Shown: one piece after another, positions 5,056 to 11,843 of the stretch
How the letters are laid out: every line of letters begins with the position of its first letter
How positions within the stretch are numbered: the stretch's first letter is position 1
DNA from: a bacterium
GTDB lineage: Bacteria; Patescibacteriota; Minisyncoccia; JACQLN01
Assembly: GCA_030697855.1 (NCBI GenBank)
Contig: JAUYOU010000070.1
Coordinates: forward strand, 1 to 12,199
Length of the DNA: 12,199 nucleotides
Reading direction: 5' to 3'
Made by a program: the position numbers and the translations under genes
Notes under the pieces: model-generated
What the model saw: the letters and a program-made list of their open reading frames with translations, nothing else
Told to the model about the DNA's origin: nothing
Databases searched by the model: none

Positions 5056-5625
5056 TTATCTTTTGGCTTTAATAGCAATTAATTCTAGGGCTTTCAATGT
5101 GGCTCTGGTATTATTTATTTTACTTCCAGAACGAGAAAGAATCTTGCCAATAATATCTTTTAAGCCAGATAGTTCGGAAACAACTCTAACAGCACCTCCA
5201 GCATTTATACCTCTACCAGCAGGGGCTGGTTTTAAGAAAACAATAGCAGAACTATATTTAACTTTAATTGCTAAAGGAATCGTACCATTAACAATAGGCA
5301 CATTTATTAAATGTTTTTTGGCTTGATGAACAGCTTTCGCAACAGATTGAGCAACATCGGATCCTTTACCTAAACCAAAACCTACTCTACCCTTTTTATC
5401 TCCAATCACAACGGCGGCTCTAAATTTAAAACGTTTTCCTCCTTTAACAACTCTAGTTACACGAGCAACTTCTAAAACTTTTTCTTCGAATTCTTTGTCT
5501 CTTTTTTCCTTATTAAAAGGCGGCCTACCACCAGCTCCTCCGCGCCCACGGCCGCGGCCGCCAAAGCCTCCCCCGCCTGGTCTGTTATTGCTATTACTAT
5601 TTGGATTTGTTGGTTTTGTTTCCAT
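5056..5625 (-). CDS. rpsE: 30S ribosomal protein S5 with Gly/Arg-rich N-terminal extension
   Basis: 189 residues versus about 167 in E. coli. The core is clear: double-stranded RNA-binding-like domain VLEVARVTRVVKGGKRFKFR, then VGFGLGKGSDVAQSVAKAVH and the C-terminal domain with PAPAGRGINAGGAVRVV and SRSGSKINNTRATLKAL. S5 shapes the mRNA entry site and helps decoding accuracy. Residues 1-36 are an added tail: an Asn/Pro-rich start, then GGGGFGGRGRGRGGAGGRPP, an RGG-box-like stretch. That part is coded by unusually GC-rich DNA (about 5519-5582), unlike its AT-rich surroundings. The gene begins 2 nt after the L18 stop. Confidence 0.97.
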   Translation of the reverse strand: METKPTNPNSNSNNRPGGGGFGGRGRGRGGAGGRPPFNKEKRDKEFEEKVLEVARVTRVVKGGKRFKFRAAVVIGDKKGRVGFGLGKGSDVAQSVAKAVHQAKKHLINVPIVNGTIPLAIKVKYSSAIVFLKPAPAGRGINAGGAVRVVSELSGLKDIIGKILSRSGSKINNTRATLKALELIAIKAKR

Positions 5626-5627
5626 GT

Positions 5628-5990
5628 TTAAAATTTAACTCCCGATTCTCTTAGCCCATCTGCCAAAGCTTGCACGCGACCATGATATTTGTATCCGCCT
5701 CTATCAAAAACTATTTTCGTAAAACCTTTTTTCATAATTTCATCACCCAAAGTTTTACCTACATTCTTAGCTTTTGTAGCACCATTAGCTTTATCTTTAA
5801 CCTTTGTTCCTTTCTTAACCAAATCATTAAACTGAGCCAAAGTTTTTGAACTATCATCATCAATTAATTGAGCATAGATATGATTAATAGATCTAAAAAC
5901 AGAAAGCCTTGGGCACTCTTTAGTTCCTTTTACTTTTGCCCTTACTCTAACATGGCGTTTAATTCTGTTTAATCTTATTACGTTTTTCAT
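5628..5990 (-). CDS. rplR: 50S ribosomal protein L18
   Basis: 120 residues, family-typical length. Basic N-terminus RLNRIKRHVRVRAKVKGT, then RLSVFRSINHIYAQLIDD and the C-terminal motif FDRGGYKYHGRVQALADGLRESG, which is the hallmark of bacterial L18. It binds 5S rRNA together with L5 in the central protuberance. The gene sits 17 nt after L6 and 2 nt before S5. No Shine-Dalgarno motif is seen. Confidence 0.97.
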   Translation of the reverse strand: MKNVIRLNRIKRHVRVRAKVKGTKECPRLSVFRSINHIYAQLIDDDSSKTLAQFNDLVKKGTKVKDKANGATKAKNVGKTLGDEIMKKGFTKIVFDRGGYKYHGRVQALADGLRESGVKF

Positions 5991-6007
5991 ATCTTTATAT
6001 ATAATCT

Positions 6008-6541
6008 TTAGGCTCCAGCGCTCGCTTTCTTGCCGGCTTTGCGTCTAATTATTTCACCAGAATAGCGTATTCCCTTTCCTTTGTATGGTTCTGGTTTTTT
6101 AAAATTTCTTATTTTAGCCGCAACTTGTCCTACTAAAAATTTATCGAACCCGCTTACAAAAATACTATTTTTTTCAACTCTTAATGTAACGCCAGCCGGA
6201 GATTCAAACTCAACAGGATGTGAAAAACCAATATTTAATATTAACTTATTGCCTTGAAGCTGAGCTTTAAAACCCACACCTTCAATGTCGAGTTTTTTTT
6301 CATAACCATTAACAACTCCGTAAACCATTCCATCTATTATGGACCTCGCAGTACCCCACGAAGGATTAGTTTCATTTTTAGCGGTAACTGTTAATTCCTT
6401 TTCTTTAAGAGATATAGCTATTCCTCTTGGTAACCTAAAAGACAGGTCGCCTTTTGGACCCTTAATCAAAACAAAACCATCTCTTTCTTCTACAGAGACT
6501 TTTTCCGGCAAAATTATTATTTTCTTTCCTATTCTAGACAT
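6008..6541 (-). CDS. rplF: 50S ribosomal protein L6
   Basis: 177 residues, the same length as E. coli L6. It opens MSRIGKKIIILPEKVSVEE and has the two duplicated L6 folds: first KGPKGDLSFRLPRGI, second VGFKAQLQGNKLILNIGFSHPVEF, with the C-terminal signature PEPYKGKGIRYSGEIIRRKAGKK that touches 23S rRNA near the factor-binding site. The gene starts 6 nt after the S8 stop and leads into L18. Confidence 0.97.
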   Translation of the reverse strand: MSRIGKKIIILPEKVSVEERDGFVLIKGPKGDLSFRLPRGIAISLKEKELTVTAKNETNPSWGTARSIIDGMVYGVVNGYEKKLDIEGVGFKAQLQGNKLILNIGFSHPVEFESPAGVTLRVEKNSIFVSGFDKFLVGQVAAKIRNFKKPEPYKGKGIRYSGEIIRRKAGKKASAGA

Positions 6542-6547
6542 GGGTTT

Positions 6548-6934
6548 TTAATTTATTTCACAAACAACTTCTCCGCCCAACTTACTTCTTCTGGCTTCGA
6601 TATCCACCATAATACCTTTGGAAGTTGAAATTATTTTAATAGTTCCATCTTTTTTGGAAAAAATTTCGTTATGTTTAATATAGATCCTTTGTCCTGGTTT
6701 AGATATTCTTTTAGCGCCAGATATAGCGGGATACGATTCTACATATTTAAGTTTTAATTCCAATTTCTTACCAGAAACATTTCTGCCTTTCTTTTCAAAA
6801 TCTAAAATCAAATTAGCCTTTTTTAGAACATTGGCTATTTCTTGTTTCATTTTAGAAAAAGGCATACTAACCGTTTCTTTATTAACGGCTCCAGCATTCC
6901 TTATTCTTGTTAACATGTCTGATATTGGGTCCAT
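6548..6934 (-). CDS. rpsH: 30S ribosomal protein S8
   Basis: 128 residues, family length. N-terminus DPISDMLTRIRNAG and C-terminal STSKGIMVDIEARRSKLGGEVVCEIN are the two S8 signatures. S8 binds helix 21 of 16S rRNA in the platform; in E. coli it represses the spc operon by binding a mimic in the L5 leader region. I saw no obvious copy of such a mimic at the L24-L5 junction here. The gene starts 6 nt after S14. Confidence 0.97.
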   Translation of the reverse strand: MDPISDMLTRIRNAGAVNKETVSMPFSKMKQEIANVLKKANLILDFEKKGRNVSGKKLELKLKYVESYPAISGAKRISKPGQRIYIKHNEIFSKKDGTIKIISTSKGIMVDIEARRSKLGGEVVCEIN

Positions 6935-6940
6935 AAATTT

Positions 6941-7126
6941 TTACCAACTTGATTTTTTAATTCCTGGTATTTCGCCTTTGTTCGCTAACTCTCTAAAACA
7001 AATCCTGCACAAACCAAAATCTCTCATAAACGCTCTTTTGCGACCACACTTCCAGCACCTATTAACCTGTCGGGTTGAAAACTTAGGTTTCTTTTTGGCT
7101 CTAGCAATGACTGATGTTTTTGGCAT
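6941..7126 (-). CDS. rpsN: 30S ribosomal protein S14, zinc-binding (S14Z) type
   Basis: 61 residues, the short zinc form. Cys24 and Cys27 (CWKC) and Cys40 and Cys43 (CRIC) form the zinc site, separated by GRKRAFMRDFGL, as in Thermus and Bacillus S14Z. The long E. coli type (about 100 aa) lacks these cysteines. S14 sits in the 30S head close to S3 and S10. It lies 4 nt after L5. Confidence 0.97.
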   Translation of the reverse strand: MPKTSVIARAKKKPKFSTRQVNRCWKCGRKRAFMRDFGLCRICFRELANKGEIPGIKKSSW

Positions 7127-7130
7127 AATT

Positions 7131-7685
7131 TTATCTCGTTTTCTTTTCGAATGGAAAACCTAATAATTTAAAAAATTCTAAACTCTTTTCTTTATTTGAA
7201 TTCAAAACCTTAACTGTAAATTGGAAACCAAATGAATGAGCAGCGTCCGCCGAAGCTTCTGCAAAAACCGTATGATCTTTAAGTCCAACATTCAAATTAC
7301 CATGACTATCTACACAGCTTTCTTTCATGCCTCTAAAATCTCTGGTTCTTGGCAAGGCTGTTCTTACAAATTTTTCCAAGAAGTCATACATCTTAGAACC
7401 ATGCAAAGTTACTTTAACGCCTAGAGACATGCCGAGTCTTGTTTTAAAAGAAGCAATGGCTTTTTTTGCTTCTGTAGCTACTGGCTTTTGTCCGGTTATG
7501 CGCGAAATTTCCTCCGAAACTCTTTTAATAATATCCTCGGGTTTAGCACTCGCCACAACAACTCTACCCAAACCAACATTAACCACAACCTTGGTAATTC
7601 TAGGCAAAGCCCAAATATTGGCTGTTTTTAGCCTTTCTTGTAAAACCTTGGTTTCCTTTTGAATTTTATCTTTTAATCCGATCAT
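7131..7685 (-). CDS. rplE: 50S ribosomal protein L5
   Basis: 184 residues from the ATG at 7685 (family about 180). An in-frame ATG at 7760 exists but would lie inside the L24 gene and add 25 residues with no family likeness, while IGLKDKIQKETKVLQERL is the normal L5 opening. Recognisable parts: PRITKVVVNVGLGR, ITGQKPVATEAKKAIASFK, and LPRTRDFRGM followed by FAE. L5 binds 5S rRNA and touches tRNA in the P site. It begins 10 nt after the L24 stop, with no Shine-Dalgarno motif. Confidence 0.96.
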   Translation of the reverse strand: MIGLKDKIQKETKVLQERLKTANIWALPRITKVVVNVGLGRVVVASAKPEDIIKRVSEEISRITGQKPVATEAKKAIASFKTRLGMSLGVKVTLHGSKMYDFLEKFVRTALPRTRDFRGMKESCVDSHGNLNVGLKDHTVFAEASADAAHSFGFQFTVKVLNSNKEKSLEFFKLLGFPFEKKTR

Positions 7686-7695
7686 GGCTTGTAAT

Positions 7696-8001
7696 TTATA
7701 ACGTTTGCTTACATTTTTTGCAAATCCTTGTCTTGTTTCCGTCAGTAATAGAATAACCAATTCTGGTCGGCTTATTGCAAGAAGAACACATCATCATAAT
7801 CTTAGAAATAGTAATTGGTTTTGGAATTAAAATAATTTCACCCTTTTTGTCTTGCTGGCGAGATTTGACATGTTTTTTAAACAAGTTCAAGCCTTCCACT
7901 AAAACTTTATTGTCTTCGGGAAAAACTCTGATAACTTTTCCAGTTTTACCTTTATCCTTACCAGATACTATTTTTACTTGATCTCCTTTTTTTATTTTCA
8001 T
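7696..8001 (-). CDS. rplX: 50S ribosomal protein L24 with C-terminal zinc ribbon
   Basis: 101 residues. A KOW domain at the start (KIKKGDQVKIVSGKDKGKTG), the loop region GLNLFKKHVKSRQQDKKGEI, then a zinc-ribbon-like end with Cys72/Cys75 (CSSC) and Cys94/Cys97 (CKKC). The cysteines occur in many but not all bacterial L24s; E. coli lacks the full set. L24 starts large-subunit assembly near the exit tunnel. The gene begins 22 nt after L14. A perfect AGGAGGTGG lies 27 nt upstream of the ATG, inside the end of L14, too far for usual initiation; no earlier in-frame start exists. Confidence 0.96.
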   Translation of the reverse strand: MKIKKGDQVKIVSGKDKGKTGKVIRVFPEDNKVLVEGLNLFKKHVKSRQQDKKGEIILIPKPITISKIMMMCSSCNKPTRIGYSITDGNKTRICKKCKQTL

Positions 8002-8023
8002 ACCAATAATGTTTACGAAATAT

Positions 8024-8389
8024 TTATACCACCTCCTCCGCTAAAGAAATTATCCTATCGAAACCTTTTTCCTTTAGCTCTCTTGGTATTTGACCAAAAA
8101 TTCTTCCTCCCTTAGGTTCTTTGTTATCAACTAAAACAACAGCGTTATCGCTAAATCTAAGATACGTCCCATCTTTTCTTTTGAATTCTTTTCTCTGACG
8201 AACAATAACAGCTCTTACAACCTCTTTCTTGTGTACAGATTTTCTTGGTTCGGCTTCTTTTATAGATACAACAATAATATCGCCTACATGGGCAATTTTT
8301 CTGCCGGATCCACCCAAAACCTTAATACACTGGACCAACTTAGCTCCACTGTTATCGGCAACACTCAACATTGTGCGTAATTGAATCAT
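8024..8389 (-). CDS. rplN: 50S ribosomal protein L14
   Basis: 121 residues, family length 122. Signatures: MIQLRTMLSVADNSGAKLVQC, the beta-barrel part GDIIVVSIKEAEPR, AVIVRQRKEFKRKDGTYLRF and FDNxxV-like FSDNAVVLVDNKEPKGGRIFG. L14 forms an intersubunit bridge with 16S rRNA and is the docking site for silencing factor RsfS in other bacteria. Five nt separate it from S17. Confidence 0.97.
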   Translation of the reverse strand: MIQLRTMLSVADNSGAKLVQCIKVLGGSGRKIAHVGDIIVVSIKEAEPRKSVHKKEVVRAVIVRQRKEFKRKDGTYLRFSDNAVVLVDNKEPKGGRIFGQIPRELKEKGFDRIISLAEEVV

Positions 8390-8394
8390 ATTTT

Positions 8395-8664
8395 TTATTT
8401 AATGCTTTCTTCCAAATTAGGCATCGTACCTTTTATAACTTCTTTTAAAATCCAATTTTTATTTTTAGATATAGGTTTTGATTCTTCGATCATAACCATG
8501 TCCCCAATATTTAAAGCTTCACCTTCGTAATGAGCCTGATATTTCTTGGTCGATTTTAATCTCTTTTTATATTTTGGATGTGCCTTAATAGAAGTAACAG
8601 CAACTACTACAGTTTTCTGCATCTTATTACTTACTATTTTTCCGGTTAAAATTCTTTTTGACAT
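8395..8664 (-). CDS. rpsQ: 30S ribosomal protein S17
   Basis: 89 residues with the OB-fold of S17: LTGKIVSNKMQKTVVVAV, HPKYKKRLKSTKKYQAH and IEESKPISKNKNWILKEV. It binds helix 11 of 16S rRNA early in assembly. Here a Shine-Dalgarno-like AAAGGA lies 6 nt before the ATG, inside the last codons of L29; this is one of the few genes in the cluster with such a motif. Confidence 0.97.
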   Translation of the reverse strand: MSKRILTGKIVSNKMQKTVVVAVTSIKAHPKYKKRLKSTKKYQAHYEGEALNIGDMVMIEESKPISKNKNWILKEVIKGTMPNLEESIK

Positions 8665-8668
8665 ATTA

Positions 8669-8857
8669 TTATTTCCTTTCGTTTAATATCGTTAACAAAA
8701 CTGCAACATTTCTTTTTATCTTACTAAATTCACTAACATTCTTAAGTTGAGCGCCAACTAATTTAAAATTAAGATCACTCAACTTAACCCTTTCTTCTTG
8801 TAAGGTTTTCGTTAATTCCTCAATATTCTTTTGTCTTAATTCTTTAGCTTTCAACAT
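8669..8857 (-). CDS. rpmC: 50S ribosomal protein L29
   Basis: 62 residues, two-helix protein: KAKELRQKNIEELTKTLQEERVKLSDLNFKLV then the turn QLKNVSEFSKIKRNVAVLLTIL, matching L29. It lies at the tunnel exit beside L23, where SRP and trigger factor dock. It sits between L16 and S17 in the standard order, 4 nt from each. Confidence 0.95.
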   Translation of the reverse strand: MLKAKELRQKNIEELTKTLQEERVKLSDLNFKLVGAQLKNVSEFSKIKRNVAVLLTILNERK

Positions 8858-8861
8858 AAAT

Positions 8862-9266
8862 TTATCTTGAAATTATTTTTGTCATTACCGGCAACTTGTG
8901 TGCAGCCAATCTTAAAGCTTCCTCTGCTGTATCTTTGGCCAAACCATCTATTTCAAAAATAACGTGTCCTGGTTTTAATGGAAAAACAAAATGATCCACA
9001 GCTCCCTTTCCTCCACCCATACCTACTTCTGCACCTTTTTTTGTAACTGGTTTAGATGGAAAAACCCTGATCCAAACCTTACCGCCTCTTTGCATATGAT
9101 GGGTCATTGCACGTCTAGCGGCTTCTATTTGTCTAGATGTTAACCAGCATGTTTCTAGCGACTTTAAACCAAAACTACCAAAATCTAGTTTGTTTCCGCG
9201 TGAAGCTACACCGCGACTGCGGCCCCTATGCCATTTCCTATGTTTTACTCTTTTAGGTAGCAACAT
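8862..9266 (-). CDS. rplP: 50S ribosomal protein L16
   Basis: 134 residues (E. coli 136). MLLPKRVKHRKWHRGR, the GNKLDFGSFGLKSLE stretch, IEAARRAMTHHMQRGGKVWI and RVFPSKPVTKKGAEVGMGGGKG are all standard L16 blocks. L16 organises the A-site tRNA pocket of the 50S subunit. It is separated from S3 by 2 nt. Nothing unusual. Confidence 0.98.
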   Translation of the reverse strand: MLLPKRVKHRKWHRGRSRGVASRGNKLDFGSFGLKSLETCWLTSRQIEAARRAMTHHMQRGGKVWIRVFPSKPVTKKGAEVGMGGGKGAVDHFVFPLKPGHVIFEIDGLAKDTAEEALRLAAHKLPVMTKIISR

Positions 9267-9268
9267 GT

Positions 9269-9943
9269 TTATTTGTTATTTTCTTCAAACTTATCGCCTT
9301 TATACAGCCAAACCTTAACCCCAATGACACCATAGGTTGTATGCGCTTCTTCGTGGGCGTAATCTATGTCGGCTCTAAGATTTTGCAACGGAATCTTACC
9401 TTTTGTCAATTGTTCTCTTCTGGCAATCTCGGCACCACCCAATCTGCCTTTTGCCAAAATTTTAATACCTTTAATGCCGGGTTCTGCCATAACCTTCTCT
9501 GCCATCATCTTCATAGCACGCCTAAAGGGAATTCTTTTTTCTAACTGTTCAGTAATATTTTTTCCAACTAGTCTGGCAAATAATTCGGGCTTTTTAATTT
9601 CCTCTATTTCTATTTTTATTGTTGAATTTGATTTTGTCTTTATTTCGGCGTGTATTTTTGCAAGAACTTTCTTTATACCCTGCTGTAATTCGTCTAAGCC
9701 TTTACCACCACGGCCAATAATCATACCGGGGCGGGCTGATCTTATACTTATAGAAATAGAATTGCCCGATCTAACGATATCTACGCCATCAACAGAAGCT
9801 TTAACTAATTTATTTTTTAAAAATTCTCTTATAGAAAAATCTTCACGCAAAAAGACTACGCGGTTTTTTTCACTGTACCATCTAGAGCTCCAATCTTTTT
9901 GTATACCTAGTCTAAAGGCAACTGGATTAATCTTATGTCCCAT
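9269..9943 (-). CDS. rpsC: 30S ribosomal protein S3
   Basis: 224 residues (E. coli 233). N-terminal GHKINPVAFRLGIQKDWSS, KH domain with the GxxG loop in MIIGRGGKG (about 74-82), and C-terminal GRLGGAEIARREQLTKGKIPLQ and ADIDYAHEEAHTTYGVIGVKVW. S3 lines the mRNA entry tunnel and takes part in helicase activity. It follows L22 after an unusual 204-nt gap rather than the few bases or overlap seen elsewhere in the cluster. No Shine-Dalgarno motif before the ATG. Confidence 0.98.
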   Translation of the reverse strand: MGHKINPVAFRLGIQKDWSSRWYSEKNRVVFLREDFSIREFLKNKLVKASVDGVDIVRSGNSISISIRSARPGMIIGRGGKGLDELQQGIKKVLAKIHAEIKTKSNSTIKIEIEEIKKPELFARLVGKNITEQLEKRIPFRRAMKMMAEKVMAEPGIKGIKILAKGRLGGAEIARREQLTKGKIPLQNLRADIDYAHEEAHTTYGVIGVKVWLYKGDKFEENNK

Positions 9944-9974
9944 ATGCGTGTTTTGTCTAAATTTTAGAGCTTCC

Positions 9975-10000
9975 TTGTAGCGAATAAAATTTAGCTACAA
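9975..10000. repeat. Short hairpin in the L22-S3 gap, near the S3 start
   Basis: TTGTAGC (9975-9981) and GCTACAA (9994-10000) form a perfect 7-bp stem with a 12-nt AT-rich loop, about 30 nt upstream of the S3 start codon. It could shape the S3 leader; no U-tract follows. Confidence 0.5.
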
Positions 10001-10008
10001 AAGAGAGC

Positions 10009-10107
10009 ATCCCGCCCATAAGGCAGATACTGTTTACTTGCGACTTTTTTGTGATATTCAATTTCATGATTTTTATTTAATATTCTTTGTTTATTTATGG
10101 GCGGGAT
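10009..10107. repeat. 13-bp perfect inverted repeat enclosing 73 bp in the L22-S3 gap
   Basis: ATCCCGCCCATAA (10009-10021) and TTATGGGCGGGAT (10095-10107) are exact inverted copies and much more GC-rich than the AT-rich segment between them. As RNA this would be a long-range stem inside the S10-type mRNA. As DNA the whole 99-bp unit resembles a small palindrome-ended element, but no target-site duplication is visible next to it. CGCCCATAA recurs at 3118-3126 after secY. Confidence 0.7.
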
Positions 10108-10125
10108 AAGGTTTTGCAATCAATC

Positions 10126-10145
10126 GCTTCGCTCTTGAGCAAAGC
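10126..10145. repeat. Hairpin right after the L22 stop codon
   Basis: GCTTCGCTC (10126-10134) and GAGCAAAGC (10137-10145) pair fully on the minus-strand RNA if one G-U is allowed. It begins 2 nt after the L22 stop. Without a U-tract it is more likely an mRNA end-stabilising or processing hairpin than a terminator. Confidence 0.5.
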
Positions 10146-10147
10146 CC

Positions 10148-10663
10148 TTATATAGCTTTACGTTGAAACATTCTTTTAACAAAACCAGAACCTTTTTGTT
10201 TAGAACCCTTTCTTGTGCCCAAATCTCTCTTCTTACTAATTTCGGATGTTTTTGCGTTCGATATTTTTTCGGAAGAATGTGAATGACCTTCGTGTTCATC
10301 TATTTCTTTTTTAACCCCATCTGTTTTAATCCTTTGACCTTCCAAAACCAAGGTTACATGCGACGTCCTTCTATTTAACGGAGCAGCCCTACCTTTAGAA
10401 GCTGGTCTAAATCTTTTAAATACCGGTCCGCCATCTACTTTAAATTCTGAAATTTTAAGACCTGCTGTATCCAAAGAAAAATTATTTTCGGCATTAGCTA
10501 TAGCCGACTTAATTAATTTGGTTAGAGGTTGAGCAGCCATATTTGGAAAAAATCTTAACTGCGCCATTGCATCTTCCGGATTCATTTTTTTAACAACATT
10601 AACTACAGCCCTAACTTTTCTTGGGCTTATATGTAGATAATTTAGTTTTGCAACGACTTTCAT
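10148..10663 (-). CDS. rplV: 50S ribosomal protein L22 with long C-terminal tail
   Basis: 171 residues versus about 110 in E. coli. The core covers about 1-111: LHISPRKVRAVVNVVKKMNPEDAM, LIKSAIANAENN, and FKRFRPASKGRAAPLNRRTSHVTLVL, which forms the hairpin that reaches into the exit tunnel. Residues 112-171 are extra: an acidic/His part (EIDEHEGHSHSSEK), a Lys/Ser part, and a basic end KGSGFVKRMFQRKAI. The tail would project from the globular body near the tunnel exit or subunit surface. Tails on L22 are known in several bacterial groups; its role is unknown. The gene follows S19 by 5 nt; a 204-nt gap follows it. Confidence 0.96.
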   Translation of the reverse strand: MKVVAKLNYLHISPRKVRAVVNVVKKMNPEDAMAQLRFFPNMAAQPLTKLIKSAIANAENNFSLDTAGLKISEFKVDGGPVFKRFRPASKGRAAPLNRRTSHVTLVLEGQRIKTDGVKKEIDEHEGHSHSSEKISNAKTSEISKKRDLGTRKGSKQKGSGFVKRMFQRKAI

Positions 10664-10668
10664 ATTAT

Positions 10669-11010
10669 TTATTTTTTAGCAGGCGCAGCGGTTTTTTCAG
10701 CTTGAGCCTTAGCGGTTTCAGCTACTTTTTGGGCAGCTTCTAATTCACGTTGCATTTTACCACCATGTCTTACGAATTTTCTGGTTAATGAAAACTCTCC
10801 TAATTTATGTCCAACCATTTCTTCTCCAATCAAAACAGGAACGTGAACCTTACCATTATGAACACCAATTGTGTAGCCTACCATTTCAGGGGTTATGGTT
10901 GAGGCTCTGGCCCATGTTTTAATAACCTCTTTGCCACCAGGCTTTAAGGTTTTTAACTTGTTCATTAAATTTTCGTCCAAATAAGGACCCTTTTTTAAAC
11001 TTCTAGACAT
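10669..11010 (-). CDS. rpsS: 30S ribosomal protein S19 with Ala/Lys-rich tail
   Basis: 113 residues (E. coli 92). MSRSLKKGPYLDENLMNKL, TWARASTITPEMVGYTIGVHNGK and HKLGEFSLTRKFVRHGG are the standard S19 blocks; it binds the 30S head next to S13. Residues from about 93 onward form a helical-looking Ala/Lys/Glu tail (AQKVAETAKAQAEKTAAPAKK). Such tails are common and variable. The start codon is 1 nt after the L2 stop. Confidence 0.97.
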   Translation of the reverse strand: MSRSLKKGPYLDENLMNKLKTLKPGGKEVIKTWARASTITPEMVGYTIGVHNGKVHVPVLIGEEMVGHKLGEFSLTRKFVRHGGKMQRELEAAQKVAETAKAQAEKTAAPAKK

Positions 11011-11011
11011 A

Positions 11012-11839
11012 TTATTTTCTTCTTGAAACTATAAACACATTAGAACGATTCTTTCTCTTTCTTGTCTTAACACCTCGTGTTCCTTTGCCCCAAGCATTCT
11101 TAGGTCTTCGTAAACCTCTCATCTGCCTACCTTCACCGCCACCATGTGGGTGATCCACTGGGTTCATAGCAGAACCTCTAACTGTTGGTCTTGTGCCCAT
11201 ATGTCTTGCTCTACCAGCTTTACCAATAACAACCATTTTGCTTTCCGGATTAGAAACAGAACCTAAAGAAGCTAAGCACATATCCAAAACTTTTCTTACT
11301 TCACCGGAAGGTAATTGCAAGCTTATATAGTTTCCTTCTTTAGCCATAACCTTAACTGCCGTACCGGCGGATCTAGCCAACTTTCCACCTTGTCCTGGTT
11401 TTAGTTCAACATTATAAACGAAAGATCCCAAAGGAAAATCTTTTAACGCCAAACGATTACCAATTCTTATATCGGCAATGTCGTTAGAAGTTTTTACAAT
11501 ATCGCCAACATTAAGCCCCTGAGGAGCAATAACATAACTTCTGGCTCCGTTGGTAGAAAGAATTTTAGCAATAAAAGCGTTTCGGTATGGATCATATTCT
11601 ATGGTCTCAACTTTAGCAGACTGGCCAAGAACTGATTGTTTAAAGTCGATAATACGATAACTTCTCTTAGCACCAGAGCCTTGGTGGCGAACCGTAATTC
11701 TGCCTTTATTATTTCTACCGGCTCTAGCCTTTAATTTAATAGTAAGAGCTTTTTCAGGATTTTTTTCCGTAATAAACTTACGGTATTCAATACCGCTCAT
11801 CTGTCTTACTGCTGGGGATGTTGGACGATAAAATCTCAT
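11012..11839 (-). CDS. rplB: 50S ribosomal protein L2
   Basis: 275 residues, E. coli length 273. OB-fold and SH3-like domains are present, with GRNNKGRITVRHQGSGAKRSY near the start and the C-terminal signature GSAMNPVDHPHGGGEGR; His230 corresponds to the conserved histidine near the peptidyl-transferase centre (His229 in E. coli). L2 is needed for subunit joining and tRNA binding. It lies 4 nt after L23 and 1 nt before S19. Confidence 0.99.
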   Translation of the reverse strand: MRFYRPTSPAVRQMSGIEYRKFITEKNPEKALTIKLKARAGRNNKGRITVRHQGSGAKRSYRIIDFKQSVLGQSAKVETIEYDPYRNAFIAKILSTNGARSYVIAPQGLNVGDIVKTSNDIADIRIGNRLALKDFPLGSFVYNVELKPGQGGKLARSAGTAVKVMAKEGNYISLQLPSGEVRKVLDMCLASLGSVSNPESKMVVIGKAGRARHMGTRPTVRGSAMNPVDHPHGGGEGRQMRGLRRPKNAWGKGTRGVKTRKRKNRSNVFIVSRRK

Positions 11840-11843
11840 TTTT

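Noticed and set aside
9366..9980. Plus-strand ORF of 204 codons opposite S3
   Set aside because: A long shadow frame; S3 on the minus strand is unmistakable, and the plus reading has no recognisable domain or promoter.
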